Source: Candidatus Nanopelagicales bacterium
Lineage (GTDB): Bacteria; Actinomycetota; Actinomycetes; S36-B12
Reading direction: 5' to 3'
DNA: 64,000 nucleotides
NCBI GenBank assembly: GCA_018402235.1
Contig: JAGYJJ010000005.1
Coordinates: 62,001 to 126,000, forward strand
Below, in pieces: positions 28,151 through 38,422 of this stretch (its first letter is position 1; every line of letters starts with the position of its first letter). The notes beneath the pieces are model-generated. The model was not told the origin of the DNA and searched no databases. It saw only the letters and a program-made list of their open reading frames with translations. A program made the translations under genes and the position numbers.

Positions 28151-28180
28151 ACGGTCAACATACGGCTAATGATGATTACT

Positions 28181-28197
28181 TGCAAATCTTTTGCAAT
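28181..28197. promoter_or_regulatory. Palindromic operator candidate before metal importer and bcp
   Basis: TTGCAAATCTTTTGCAA: 7-base arms around a 3-base centre, in the 69-base gap between the divergent importer and peroxiredoxin genes. A near copy lies at 36842. It fits a metalloregulator site, but I do not recognise it as a known Zur, MntR or DtxR box. Confidence 0.6.
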
Positions 28198-28219
28198 AGT
28201 GTCGTCGTAGGGTGATCGC

Positions 28220-28684
28220 ATGACCAAACTTTCCCCTGGCGACAAGGCTCCCGCGTTCAGCCTCCTCGACAGCACCGGGGTCAAGGTCTCGTTGAAGGAC
28301 TTCGCCGGTCGATCGGTATTGCTGTACGCCTACCCCGCCGCGATGACCCCGGGCTGCACCACCCAGGCCTGCGACTTTCGCGACAACCTGACAGCCTTCG
28401 CCGATGCGGCGATGGAAGTCGTCGGCATCTCCCCAGATTTGCCGGAGAAGTTGGCGCAGTTTGCCGGGACCGAAGACCTACCCTTCACGCTGCTGTCCGA
28501 CCCCGACCATCGGGTCATGGAGAAGTACGGAGCCTGGGGCGAGAAGAAGCTTTACGGGAAGGTCGTGACCGGCGTGATCCGGTCCACGTTCATCATCTCG
28601 CCCAAGGGGAAGATCGAGCACGCGTTTTACAACGTTAAGGCAACAGGACATGTTGCGAAACTCATCCGCGACTTAGCTCTATAG
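28220..28684 (+). CDS. bcp: Thiol peroxidase, Bcp/PrxQ type
   Basis: 154 residues. Peroxiredoxin start LSPGDKAPAFSLLDSTG and active site MTPGCTTQACDFRD with the peroxidatic Cys and a nearby second Cys five residues on, the 1-Cys/atypical 2-Cys PrxQ arrangement. It reduces hydroperoxides using thioredoxin. Divergent from the metal importer across a shared palindrome, consistent with Mn/redox stress control. Confidence 0.93.
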   Translation: MTKLSPGDKAPAFSLLDSTGVKVSLKDFAGRSVLLYAYPAAMTPGCTTQACDFRDNLTAFADAAMEVVGISPDLPEKLAQFAGTEDLPFTLLSDPDHRVMEKYGAWGEKKLYGKVVTGVIRSTFIISPKGKIEHAFYNVKATGHVAKLIRDLAL

Positions 28685-28755
28685 CGGATCTTGAGTGGGT
28701 CTTTCACACGCTGAAGCCCTTGAATGAATGTCACACCCGAGCCTTAGCGTGGGGC

Positions 28756-29253
28756 ATGACCAAGTACCGGTACACCGACGAGGAACTCGCCCAAGCCGTT
28801 GCGCAATCGACCTCTATCGCCGGTGTCCTTCGGATTCTTGGCATCAAGCCTGCTGGCGGATCACACTTCTACATCAGCAAACGCATCAAGAATGCTGGCC
28901 TTGACACCTCACACTTCACCGGTCAAGGTCACAATCGCGGAAAGTCATTTCCGAGCAAGCGCAAGACGCCGGATGAGATTCTTGTCCTCAATCGAGTTGA
29001 TGATCCGCGGACACGAGCTCACCTCCTGCGACGAGCTCTTGCAGAAGTGGGCGTGAATTTTGCATGCAGCATTTGCGGGGTTGGCGCAGTGTGGCAGAAC
29101 AAGCCACTGACATTGCACGTAGATCACCTAAACGGAAAACCTCACGACTGTCGTCTCGACAATCTTCGATTCCTATGTCCGAACTGCCACTCCCAAACCC
29201 CTACGTACTGCCGAAAGACATCCTCACGCCAAGCCCGCGATGCGGCTGCATAG
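28756..29253 (+). CDS. HNH endonuclease
   Basis: 165 residues from ATG 28756. A DNA-binding N-terminus (TDEELAQAVAQSTSIAGVLRILG) precedes an HNH/zinc domain: CSICG, LHVDHLNGKPHDCRLDNL and LCPNCHSQTPTYC. Such stand-alone HNH proteins are common in actinobacteria and phages. It ends 11 bases before tRNA-Leu, a typical mobile-DNA location, but no other phage genes are present. Confidence 0.88.
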   Translation: MTKYRYTDEELAQAVAQSTSIAGVLRILGIKPAGGSHFYISKRIKNAGLDTSHFTGQGHNRGKSFPSKRKTPDEILVLNRVDDPRTRAHLLRRALAEVGVNFACSICGVGAVWQNKPLTLHVDHLNGKPHDCRLDNLRFLCPNCHSQTPTYCRKTSSRQARDAAA

Positions 29254-29264
29254 AATGTCCCCAC

Positions 29265-29347
29265 GCGGGAGTGGCGAAATTGGGTATACGCGCTGGCTTT
29301 AGGTGCCAGTGCCTTCGGGCGTGCGGGTTCGAGTCCCGCCTTCCGCA
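29265..29347 (+). tRNA. tRNA-Leu (anticodon TAG)
   Basis: Acceptor GCGGGAG/CTTCCGC (one G-T pair), anticodon stem CTGGC/GCCAG around TTTAGGT, long variable arm (TGCCTTCGGGCGT), T arm GCGGG-TTCGAGT-CCCGC, discriminator A. The long variable arm confirms a class II tRNA. CCA not encoded. Confidence 0.95.
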
Positions 29348-29351
29348 CCGG

Positions 29352-29750
29352 CGGCGTCGTACTGTCCACGCTCAAGTTCCTCGAGCAGAGGCATTGTGCG
29401 CATGATGCGCGTGTACTCGTGAATGCCGTGCGACATCGGACTTACACCTTGCGCGATGCCTTCGTCGTTCTGCGCCACGATCAGTTAGAAAACAATCTCG
29501 CGAGCCACCCGGTCTCGGTGAGCGATGACTTCGGCAAACTCCCACTGACTATCCACGTGCAGACATGGGTAGGGGAAACCAGCCGGGCGGAAAGCTTTCG
29601 AGACACATGCAGCAGCACCGAAGAGTCTGTGCTGATGCAGTACGTGAGCACGGGCTTCTTGAACGCTGCGGCTGTCTCCCGAAGGGTCGCGATTGCCTCG
29701 TTCTCCAAGGCATCGAGGACTTCGTCCTCGTTCACCGTGTCTGCAGTCAT
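29352..29750 (-). pseudogene. cysD (sulfate adenylyltransferase subunit 2) relic
   Basis: Reading the minus strand gives [17 protein letters not shown], then [20 protein letters not shown]. One base is lost near 29598, and the next frame continues [19 protein letters not shown], then [17 protein letters not shown] stop (29485-29487) follows, then [20 protein letters not shown] and EYTRIMRTMPLLEE. This tracks CysD order closely. The PP-loop SIGKDS is changed to CISTDS, and the protein ends after ~130 of ~300 residues, right at the 3' end of tRNA-Leu. Its ATG overlaps the upstream methyltransferase stop. Clearly inactive. Confidence 0.8.
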
Positions 29751-30631
29751 GGCGCCTTGGTCGCGATAATCATCCCGGCTGAGCACAGGAACATTCCCCG
29801 CCACGAGGTATCGGCCTCGAGGTCAATTTGCGCCTGGCGGTACTCCTGTGGATCGATTCCATTTGCAATCATCGGATAAGTCGGGTGGAAGTTGTACCAG
29901 CGGTAGGAGAGGTCGGTATAGCCGCGCGCCTTCACTACCTCGGCGAGCTCGAACGGGTTGTTGAACTTGGAGAGAATCTCGTCGTAGCCATGACCGTCTT
30001 CGCGACGGCGCACCGGAGGCTTGTCCACGGCGAGACGTTGGTCGAGATCGGCTGCAACGACGTCCTTGAACTTCTGTGGGACCGGCGCCATGAGTTCCTC
30101 GAGGATGTACTCCTTCGTCAGACGGTTGAACGTGAACATCGAGAACATCGAATTGCGAAACTGCAAAATGAGAGTGCCGCTGGGCTTGAGGAAAAGCGAC
30201 ATGGCTTCGACAAACCAGGCATCGTCTTCCACGTGGGGGATGACACCGAGGGCGATCACCGCGTCGAATTGCCCAACTTCAGCGGCCTCGGCCTTGATGG
30301 CCTCCATATCCCGGATATCCACAAGCGTGAGCCACTCGGGATCCATGTCGTGCTTGGTCAGATTGTCCTTGCCGAGTCGGACCATCTCAGGAGACACATC
30401 ACTTGCCCGGATCTCTACTCCCAGGGCCTCGCGGATGGCAATGACCGGACTGGCTTCACCTGCGCCGAGGTCATATACGCTGGAGGCGCCACGCTCACGC
30501 AAAATCTCGATTACCTTTTGTAGTCGGAAATAGTTGGCGGGATATTCGTCGTTCTTCCAGATCAGATCCGAGTCGTACTGCTCGTGGTAGGACGGGGCAG
30601 AACCGTCGTAGTGCGCACTCACATCAGACAT
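29747..30631 (-). CDS. SAM-dependent methyltransferase A
   Basis: 294 residues. Class I fold: [17 protein letters not shown] is motif [13 protein letters not shown] the acidic β2 end, and [14 protein letters not shown] motif post-II. The insertion [19 protein letters not shown] and C-terminal FHPTYPMI are shared with the next gene, so the two are paralogues. Acceptor unknown; the large C-terminal part suggests a small molecule or glycan substrate. Confidence 0.85.
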   Translation of the reverse strand: MSDVSAHYDGSAPSYHEQYDSDLIWKNDEYPANYFRLQKVIEILRERGASSVYDLGAGEASPVIAIREALGVEIRASDVSPEMVRLGKDNLTKHDMDPEWLTLVDIRDMEAIKAEAAEVGQFDAVIALGVIPHVEDDAWFVEAMSLFLKPSGTLILQFRNSMFSMFTFNRLTKEYILEELMAPVPQKFKDVVAADLDQRLAVDKPPVRRREDGHGYDEILSKFNNPFELAEVVKARGYTDLSYRWYNFHPTYPMIANGIDPQEYRQAQIDLEADTSWRGMFLCSAGMIIATKAP

Positions 30632-30677
30632 CGGTGTCTTCTCCTTGGAATAAGTGTCGGTGATTCGGACGAGGGGA

Positions 30678-31526
30678 TCAGGGCAGGTCGTACGGCCGAC
30701 GGGCTTCCACTACAAAAGCTGAGCATAGGAACAAGCCGCGCCAATCCGAGGGCTCGTTCTCCAATGCGATGGACTCCGCCCGGAATGCCGCACCAAGTTC
30801 CTTTTCGAATCGCGGCATAGCGGCGTGATAGTGGAAGGGACGGATCCGAACGTCTACGAAGCCGGCATCGTAGAAGAGTTCATCCACCGTCAAGGGATTG
30901 TGGTACTTCGCCTCATGACCGCTGGGCTTTGGCGGAATATCGACATCCACGCGGGTCTTGAGGAAATCCCCTGCAGCATCCTTAACCTCACCCGACACCC
31001 CGGCCAGAAGGTCGTCCATGATGAATTCGTAGGTGAAGCGGTTGAAGGTCACCAGCGAGAAGAGTTTGTTGCGACATTCAACGAAGACAGACCCACCGGG
31101 CTTCACCAGTTGGCGCATGTTGTCCAGAGCTGCGCGCTCATGATCAACGTGCGGTAAAACGCCCATCGCCAAAAGGGAGTCAAAGGGTCCTTGGCGTCGG
31201 ATCCCCGACAGCGACACAGAATCCTCGATGTCACCCCACGAAATGCGATCGGCCGGCAGCCCTGCTTCAGCCATCACGGCAGCACTGGCCTCGACCATCT
31301 CAGGGTTGCTGTCGAACCCGTAGATGTCGATGCCAGCGGCGCTGTAGATATCGATCGCGCGTCCCTGGCCAACCCCTACTTCCACCAAGGTCCGTGCATC
31401 TTCATCGTGCAGCACGTTCAGCACCTGCCGGAACGCGAAGTGGTTGGCCGGGTACCCGCCATCAAGATCGGGGTTCCACAGTTGCTGGTACGCCTCGTAT
31501 TCCAAGGTGCCGTCGGAACGATTCAT
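30678..31526 (-). CDS. SAM-dependent methyltransferase B (paralogue of A)
   Basis: 282 residues. Motif I VEVGVGQGRAIDIYSA, β2 YGFDSNPEMVEAS, motif post-II LLAMGVLPHVDHERA. ECRNKLFSLVTFNRFTYEFI and the SDWRGLFLCSAFVVEA end match the adjacent paralogue. Tandem duplication with divergence suggests two steps on related substrates or a heteromeric enzyme. Confidence 0.85.
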   Translation of the reverse strand: MNRSDGTLEYEAYQQLWNPDLDGGYPANHFAFRQVLNVLHDEDARTLVEVGVGQGRAIDIYSAAGIDIYGFDSNPEMVEASAAVMAEAGLPADRISWGDIEDSVSLSGIRRQGPFDSLLAMGVLPHVDHERAALDNMRQLVKPGGSVFVECRNKLFSLVTFNRFTYEFIMDDLLAGVSGEVKDAAGDFLKTRVDVDIPPKPSGHEAKYHNPLTVDELFYDAGFVDVRIRPFHYHAAMPRFEKELGAAFRAESIALENEPSDWRGLFLCSAFVVEARRPYDLP

Positions 31527-31539
31527 ACGTTGGCGCTCC

Positions 31540-32151
31540 TCATCTGTCGGTAATCAATTCAGCAACGACGGGGACGAGGGCGCGAAAGGCCTGTCCACGA
31601 TGACTGATGGCGTCCTTTTCTTCCGGGCGGAGCTCAGCGGTGGTGAGAGCGTAACCGTGCGGGGTGAAGATCGGGTCATAACCGAATCCGTTACGGCCCC
31701 GCGGCTCACGGATGATCTGGCCCTCGAGGACTCCTTCCACCACTCGCTCATCTCCGCCTGCCGTTACCACCGCCGCAGCGCAATGGAAGGCGGCGGAGCG
31801 ACGCCCATCGGGTACGTCGACCATCTGAGCCAGCAGAAGTTCCAGATTCGCTTGATCATCACCGTGCCGCCCAGCCCAGCGTGCCGAAAAGATGCCCGGC
31901 ATACCGTTGAGTGCATCAACACTGAGACCGGAGTCGTCGGCTATCGCAGTGAGGCTGGTCCGCTGTGCAACATCACGGGCCTTCAACAGCGCATTAGCCG
32001 CAAATGAACTTCCGGTTTCGGCCACCTCCGGCAAATCCGGGAATGCATCTATTCCAACCAACTCAACATCTAGGTCAACAGCAGAAAGAATGCGCCTGAG
32101 TTCCTCGACCTTGTGCTGATTGCGCGTTGCCAGAACAACGGTCTGTGTCAT
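31540..32151 (-). CDS. rdgB: XTP/dITP diphosphatase (RdgB/HAM1)
   Basis: 203 residues. [15 protein letters not shown] is the nucleotide-pool phosphatase signature, with [19 protein letters not shown] and [12 protein letters not shown]. It hydrolyses non-canonical purine nucleoside triphosphates. ATGA overlap with rph upstream, the usual actinobacterial pairing. Confidence 0.95.
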   Translation of the reverse strand: MTQTVVLATRNQHKVEELRRILSAVDLDVELVGIDAFPDLPEVAETGSSFAANALLKARDVAQRTSLTAIADDSGLSVDALNGMPGIFSARWAGRHGDDQANLELLLAQMVDVPDGRRSAAFHCAAAVVTAGGDERVVEGVLEGQIIREPRGRNGFGYDPIFTPHGYALTTAELRPEEKDAISHRGQAFRALVPVVAELITDR

Positions 32152-32867
32152 GCGGACAAAGCTGATTTCTGTAGTGTGGTCAGGTCAGCTATACCCGTAG
32201 CCGCGAGATCGAGAAGTCGATCAAGCAGGGCGCGATCAAAGGGTTCGCCTTCGGCCGTTCCTTGCACTTCCACGAAGTTCCCGGCACCTGTCATCACGAC
32301 ATTCATGTCGGTCTCCGCGCGGACATCGTCGTCGTAGTGAAGATCAAGGCGAGGTTCACCGTCGATGATGCCGACGCTCACTGCAGCAACTGAGTCCACA
32401 AGCGGATCCATGCTGACATGACCCTCACCTTTCGCCCAGCGGATCGCGTCGACGAGCGCTACGTACGAGCCGGTAATTGCGGCAGTACGAGTGCCCCCAT
32501 CAGCTTGCAGGACGTCGCAGTCGATCAGGATCGAGTTCTCCCCAAGGGCCTTCATATCGACCACGGCTCGCAGGCTTCGACCGATGAGTCGGGAGATCTC
32601 CTGGGTGCGGCCACCGAGCTTGCCCTTGACCGACTCGCGTTGGTTACGCGTAGTTGTGGCCCGAGGAAGCATCGCGTACTCAGCGGTGACCCAACCGGTA
32701 CCGGAGTCCTTCAGCCACCGGGGTACTCCTGGAGTGAAGGAAGCCGTGCACAGCACCTTGGTCTTGCCGAAGGAGACCAAAGTGGAGCCTTCCGCGTGCT
32801 CAGACCAGCCACGTTCAAAGGTCACCTGTCGAAGTTGGCTAGCAGTACGGCCATCGGTTCTCGTCAT
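32148..32867 (-). CDS. rph: Ribonuclease PH
   Basis: 239 residues from the ATG at 32867 ([14 protein letters not shown]), preferred over the in-frame GTG at 32879. Family motifs [28 protein letters not shown] and [16 protein letters not shown] are all present. A phosphate-dependent 3' exonuclease that trims tRNA precursors. Confidence 0.95.
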   Translation of the reverse strand: MTRTDGRTASQLRQVTFERGWSEHAEGSTLVSFGKTKVLCTASFTPGVPRWLKDSGTGWVTAEYAMLPRATTTRNQRESVKGKLGGRTQEISRLIGRSLRAVVDMKALGENSILIDCDVLQADGGTRTAAITGSYVALVDAIRWAKGEGHVSMDPLVDSVAAVSVGIIDGEPRLDLHYDDDVRAETDMNVVMTGAGNFVEVQGTAEGEPFDRALLDRLLDLAATGIADLTTLQKSALSA

Positions 32868-32887
32868 GGGACGTGACACTATCCAGC

Positions 32888-34115
32888 GTGCTCAAAGGTC
32901 GTGCGCCGGTGGTCTTACTCGAGACCGCCAACATCACCTCCGGAATGGGCAACGGCGTGGTCATGGTCGTCCTGCCATGGCTCGTACTGGAGCTCACCGG
33001 ATCACCTGCCGCCGCCGGACTCCTCGCCGCACTGTCGACGATTCCGGCTCTCGTCGTGATTCCACTGGTGGGCGCAGCGATCGATCGCTTCGGGCGCAAA
33101 CTCATCAGCGTCTTGTCCGACATCGCTTCCGCCGCTTCGGTTATCGCATTTCCAATAGTCGGTTGGCTCGTGGGCTTGGATCTCACCTGGATCCTGGTGC
33201 TGGCGATCATCGGTGCCGGGCTGGACCCTGCTGGCTACACGGCCCGCAAATCGCTCATCATCGATGCCGCACGGACAAGTGGGATGCGCCTGCAATCACT
33301 CAACGGATTGCACGAAGCTCTGTTCGCCGCGGGGTGGACCGTGGGTCCGCTCTTAGGAGCCGGACTCATCGCCACGGTCGGTGCTGAACAGGGCCTGTGG
33401 GTCCCTGGAGTCTTGTTCGTTATTGCCGCCGATCTGCATTTTCTCGATGCGCGTTTCGGATGCAGGTCAAGTGGCGCGCGAGGAAGGCGAGCAAGTCAGT
33501 ACCGGATTCGCTGAATTGACGCGCGGGTTTGTGGCGCTGTGGACGGACAAAGCGCTTCGCGTGCTCACCATCACGATCATGGTTCTAGCGGGCGTCTACC
33601 TGCCTACTGAGGCCGTGATCTTGCCCGTACATTTCCAGGCGCTTGATCAACCAGAAGGAATGGGAATCGTCATTGGGGCCCTGGCTGGAGGCGGAGTTCT
33701 TGGTGCCTTCGCGTACGGACCACTTTCGCGACGGCTCACTAACCACCAGATCATCACCATCGCTCTGTTGGGGACGGCACTCGGTGTGATTCCTATGGCC
33801 TTCTTGCCTGACCTGTGGATTCTCGCGGTATTCGGATTCATTCTGGGCTTGAGTTGGGGACCGATGCAGCCGCTACTCAACACCCTCGTCCAAACGCGCA
33901 TACCGGCCGATGAACAAGGTCGGGTATTCAGCGTCCAGCTGACGGCTTTCTATGTGTTTCCTCCGTTGGCCATGTTGGCAACCGGTGCGGCTAGCGAGGA
34001 GTGGGGCGTGCGTGCCGTCTATCCAGTCATCGCCGGATTGCTATTGATAACCGGGCTAGTAACGCTTTCCTTGAGATCGATTCGCACCTTGGATGATCCC
34101 CCTCACAAGGACTGA
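32888..34115 (+). pseudogene. Major facilitator superfamily exporter (frameshifted)
   Basis: MFS with ~12 hydrophobic segments. The first frame (SGMGNGVVMVVLPWLVLELT, AAIDRFGRKLISVLSD) covers six and ends near 33440. One extra base there moves the frame to MRVSDAGQVAREEGE and the second six segments (GVLGAFAYGPLSRRL, LGLSWGPMQPLLNTLVQ). Joined length ~410 residues is normal. The start is GTG 32888, or GTG 32873 just outside the divergent rph start; a leaderless message is likely. Substrate unknown, drug-efflux-like. Confidence 0.78.
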
Positions 34116-34897
34116 ACAGAACCCACTTCCGGTCCTAAGAAACGCCGTCCATGGAGCTCGAATTCCGCCGGGTCACCGGTTACCAGAAACGCGTAATCCG
34201 GCGGCCCGACGTCAGGGTTCCGCAGCAAATCATTGGCGACGAGGACGCGATAGACATCTTGAGCTGTCTCCTCCGCACTCGACACCAGGGTTACGGAATC
34301 CCCCATGACATACGAAATCGCTCCTGTCAGGAGTGGGTAGTGCGTGCACCCCAGAACCAAGGTGTCCACATTCGAGTCCTGCAATTCCGCGAGATACTCA
34401 CGCGCGGTGTTGATGACGGCCTCACCACTGGTGATTCCTGCTTCCACCAACTCCACGAAGTGTGGGCACGAGCGGGCGTGCAATTCGATGTGGGGCGCCG
34501 CCGCGAATGCGTCGTCGTAAGCCTGAGACGTGATGGTCGCCTCCGTCCCGATAACACCGACGATCCCATTTCGCGTTGCTGCCACAGCCCGCCGAACTGC
34601 GGGGTGAACGACTTCGATCACCGGCACGGCGTACCGCTCGCGAGCATCGCGTAGGGTTGCCGCACTCGCTGAATTGCAGGCGATGACAAGTGCCTTCACC
34701 CCATCCGCGACAAGTTGATCCATGATCTCGAGTGAGTACTCGCGGACCTTCGCAATGGGTTGAGGACCATAGGGGCCACGCCGGGTATCCCCCACGTATC
34801 GGATCGATTCATGCGGCAACTGATCGATGATCGAGCGGGCGACTGTCAGCCCACCGAAGCCCGAGTCAAAGACGCCTATGGGCGCGTTATTGGTCAT
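34103..34897 (-). CDS. murI: Glutamate racemase
   Basis: 264 residues. [15 protein letters not shown], catalytic Cys in [12 protein letters not shown] and second Cys in [13 protein letters not shown]. Provides D-glutamate for peptidoglycan. Convergent with and slightly overlapping the MFS gene. Confidence 0.95.
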   Translation of the reverse strand: MTNNAPIGVFDSGFGGLTVARSIIDQLPHESIRYVGDTRRGPYGPQPIAKVREYSLEIMDQLVADGVKALVIACNSASAATLRDARERYAVPVIEVVHPAVRRAVAATRNGIVGVIGTEATITSQAYDDAFAAAPHIELHARSCPHFVELVEAGITSGEAVINTAREYLAELQDSNVDTLVLGCTHYPLLTGAISYVMGDSVTLVSSAEETAQDVYRVLVANDLLRNPDVGPPDYAFLVTGDPAEFELHGRRFLGPEVGSVQSL

Positions 34898-35000
34898 GAC
34901 CGAATAAGCCTACGGCGAGGCTTAGCCATAAGTTGGCGGCCACTACCTAACCTTCACTCGCGCAACCACAGAGGTTGTGCCGCTTCCCTGAGGAGGGACC

Positions 35001-35417
35001 ATGGCAGCAGACACGGCAATTAGGCGACCGTTCGGCGTGACGCTCGTCGGCATTCTGGTGGCGATCGCTGGAATCTTGAACCTCACGTTCGGCATCTTGA
35101 TCGTCTTCTCGGCATTCGGCGACAACCCGTCGTACGTCAACAACTTCGGTCAAGAAGTGACCGTCTCCACGTTCTACCTGTGGTTCAACGGTGCATTGAT
35201 GATCCTGCTCGGCTTCATCTACTTCTGGCTGACTCGCTTAACATTCGCCGGAAGCGCGACCGCCCAAATGTTGATCTCGGTGCTGGCCGTGATCAACATC
35301 GTATTTGGCTTCTTCCATTTCGGAAATGGTGGCGCATTCCAGATCATCTTGAACCTGATCATCATCTTGATCGTGAATACCGATCGAGCGAAAGTCTGGT
35401 TCAGCCAGAGCGTCTAA
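35001..35417 (+). CDS. Four-helix membrane protein of unknown function
   Basis: 138 residues, strong Shine-Dalgarno (GAGGAGGG). Four hydrophobic segments: VTLVGILVAIAGILNLTFGI, TFYLWFNGALMILLGFIYFW, AQMLISVLAVINIVFGFFHF and AFQIILNLIIILIV. Resembles the small actinobacterial DUF-type integral proteins with duplicated halves. No motif gives a function. Confidence 0.65.
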   Translation: MAADTAIRRPFGVTLVGILVAIAGILNLTFGILIVFSAFGDNPSYVNNFGQEVTVSTFYLWFNGALMILLGFIYFWLTRLTFAGSATAQMLISVLAVINIVFGFFHFGNGGAFQIILNLIIILIVNTDRAKVWFSQSV

Positions 35418-35427
35418 CTGCAAACGC

Positions 35428-35466
35428 CAGCGGGCAGTTCCTACCATCGGAGGGACTGCCCGTTCG
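35428..35466. terminator. Bidirectional hairpin between membrane protein and cysM
   Basis: CGGGCAGT (35431-35438) pairs with ACTGCCCG (35455-35462), extended by TCC/GGA. It lies between convergent genes. No long T-run, so confidence is moderate. Confidence 0.5.
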
Positions 35467-35488
35467 CTATTCCAGAGATCCGGGGCGC

Positions 35489-35544
35489 GGGGAGGTTCGC
35501 GGTGCGTGGCGGGGAGGTTCGCCGCGTGCGGCGGGGAGGTTCGC
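35489..35544. repeat. Three tandem copies of a 22-bp unit
   Basis: GGGGAGGTTCGC starts at 35489, 35511 and 35533, separated by similar 10-base spacers (GGTGCGTGGC, CGCGTGCGGC). The array ends just before the cysM stop codon at 35547. Confidence 0.8.
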
Positions 35545-35546
35545 GG

Positions 35547-36768
<1,222 letters not shown>

Positions 36769-36841
36769 GAATGTCTCCTCGTGATCGAATCCCCTCCAGC
36801 CTAGAAGGGATTAGCCAACTCCACGACCGTAGGGCTATTTG

Positions 36842-36858
36842 CTGCAAAGCATTTGCAA
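36842..36858. promoter_or_regulatory. Palindromic operator candidate upstream of cysO-cysM
   Basis: CTGCAAAGCATTTGCAA: 6-base arms TGCAAA/TTTGCA around GCA. Outside the three-base centre it differs at only one position from the site at 28181 before the metal importer, so the same regulator may bind both. Confidence 0.55.
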
Positions 36859-36880
36859 GATGACTGTCAGCTCTGGATTG

Positions 36881-37306
36881 TCAAGAAACGACAACTACCT
36901 CATCCTCGGTGACCACACCTTCCACGATGTGGAACGAGCGCAACTCATACGGGCCGTCGTGGTTACCCGTTTCCCGGGTAGAAACCAGGACGTAATGAGC
37001 GTCTGGTTCGGAGGCGTAGGCGATGTCAGTCCGAGAGGGGTACGCCTCAGTTGCGGTATGCGAGTGGTAGATCACCGAGGGGACCTCATCTCGATCATCC
37101 ATGTCTCGATATAACCGCAGCAGGTCTCCTGAGTCGAACTCATAGAAAGTGGGCGATCGGGCCGCATTCACCATCGGGACAAATCGGGTGGGCGAGTTGT
37201 AGTCGGGCCCAGCGATGACCCCACAGGCCTCATCCGGGTGATCGCGCCGGGCATGGGTCAGGAGTTGCTCAACGAGGCTTGGCGACAGGGTCAAAGTCCT
37301 AGGCAC
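36881..37306 (-). CDS. mec: JAMM-family CysO-cysteine peptidase
   Basis: 141 residues. JAMM zinc motif HSHTATEAYPSRTD with an upstream Glu, and CGVIAGPD. It releases cysteine from the CysO-cysteine adduct. Gene order mec-cysO-cysM on one strand reproduces the known operon, though a 112-base gap before cysO allows a separate promoter. Confidence 0.93.
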   Translation of the reverse strand: MPRTLTLSPSLVEQLLTHARRDHPDEACGVIAGPDYNSPTRFVPMVNAARSPTFYEFDSGDLLRLYRDMDDRDEVPSVIYHSHTATEAYPSRTDIAYASEPDAHYVLVSTRETGNHDGPYELRSFHIVEGVVTEDEVVVVS

Positions 37307-37503
37307 CGCACCACCCTAGCGACCGAAAAACGGACAATATGGACAGTTTTGAATGAGATATCCGATTCATGGCTTGTTCAACTTGCACATGCGTGTTGGA
37401 CCGACCACGCTAGGGCCGCTACGCGGTCACCGGGAGAGCGCGCAGCCACCTGAACACCGACGGCCGCTATGACCGGCGCCGTCCCCGAATCATGGAGGCT
37501 GGA

Positions 37504-38331
37504 GTGGGTCCGCTCACACTTGATTACTCGCAATTTCAAACCGTCTACAACACGCTGTCGTTCGCGCTCGCATCGATGCTCGCGACGACGATCTTCCTGC
37601 TCGCGGTCCAAGGCCGCGTGCTGCCGCGTTACCGCCAGGCGGTGGTCGTTTCGGCCATCGTCACGCTGATCGCGGCCTACCACTACTGGCGCATCTTCGA
37701 ATCCTTCAGCGGCTCGTACGTTGCTGTAGATGCGGGCGATCCGGCCACGGCCATGAACGCCATGTCCTACGTACTTGTCAACGGCGAGGGCTTCAACGAG
37801 GGCTACCGCTACGTCGACTGGTTGCTCACTGTGCCGCTGCTGCTCTTCGAAGCAATTGCGGTTCTCGCGCTGCCACAAGCGGTTCGCAAGTCCCTGATGC
37901 TGAAGCTGATCCCAGCCTCAGTGCTCATGATCGTGCTCGGTTACCCGGGTGAGATCGCAGTCGACACCGCCCCCAAGGCAATCTGGGGCGCGCTGTCCAC
38001 CATTCCGTTCCTCTACATCCTGTACGTGCTGTTCGTTGAGCTCACTAAGGCCACGAAGACCCAGCCCGGCCAGGTTGCCAAGGACATCAACGGTCTGCGC
38101 TGGCTGCTGCTCGCAACTTGGGGCGTCTACCCGATCTCGTACATGTTCCCGATGTTCGGAATCGACGGTGCAGACTCCTTCGTGTGGCGCCAGGTTGGCT
38201 ACTCACTTGCCGACGTTCTCGCCAAGTGTCTCTTCGGACTGCTGATCTACAAGATCGCTCGCGAGAAGAGTTCTGTGGACTCCCCCGAGTTCAAGGAGAA
38301 CGAGATGAAGGAAGCGCCTTCCAGCGTCTAA
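37504..38331 (+). CDS. Proton-pumping microbial rhodopsin (xanthorhodopsin/actinorhodopsin type)
   Basis: 275 residues from GTG 37504, favoured because GGAGG lies 5 bases upstream; ATG 37492 would add four residues. Seven helices. Helix C RYVDWLLTVPLLLFE gives proton acceptor Asp105, Thr109 and donor Glu116 (the DTE pump set), and Leu113 at the spectral-tuning position implies green absorption. His60 is the acceptor partner. Retinal Lys241 sits in DVLAK. The GYPGE turn and small Gly162 in helix E (WGALSTIPF) match members that can hold a carotenoid antenna. No retinal synthesis gene is adjacent. Confidence 0.95.
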   Translation: MGPLTLDYSQFQTVYNTLSFALASMLATTIFLLAVQGRVLPRYRQAVVVSAIVTLIAAYHYWRIFESFSGSYVAVDAGDPATAMNAMSYVLVNGEGFNEGYRYVDWLLTVPLLLFEAIAVLALPQAVRKSLMLKLIPASVLMIVLGYPGEIAVDTAPKAIWGALSTIPFLYILYVLFVELTKATKTQPGQVAKDINGLRWLLLATWGVYPISYMFPMFGIDGADSFVWRQVGYSLADVLAKCLFGLLIYKIAREKSSVDSPEFKENEMKEAPSSV

Positions 38332-38351
38332 CTTCAATCGACCCCGCAACC

Positions 38352-38397
38352 AGACAGCGGATCGGATGTTCCCGGCATCCGATCCGCTGTCTTTTTG
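38352..38397 (+). terminator. Strong rho-independent terminator after rhodopsin
   Basis: Perfect 17-bp stem (38352-38368 with 38376-38392), 7-base loop, then TTTTTG. It also lies downstream of the convergent DUF2017 gene. Confidence 0.92.
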
Positions 38398-38422
38398 TTT
38401 CCCGATCGTCGTTGGGTCGCAG

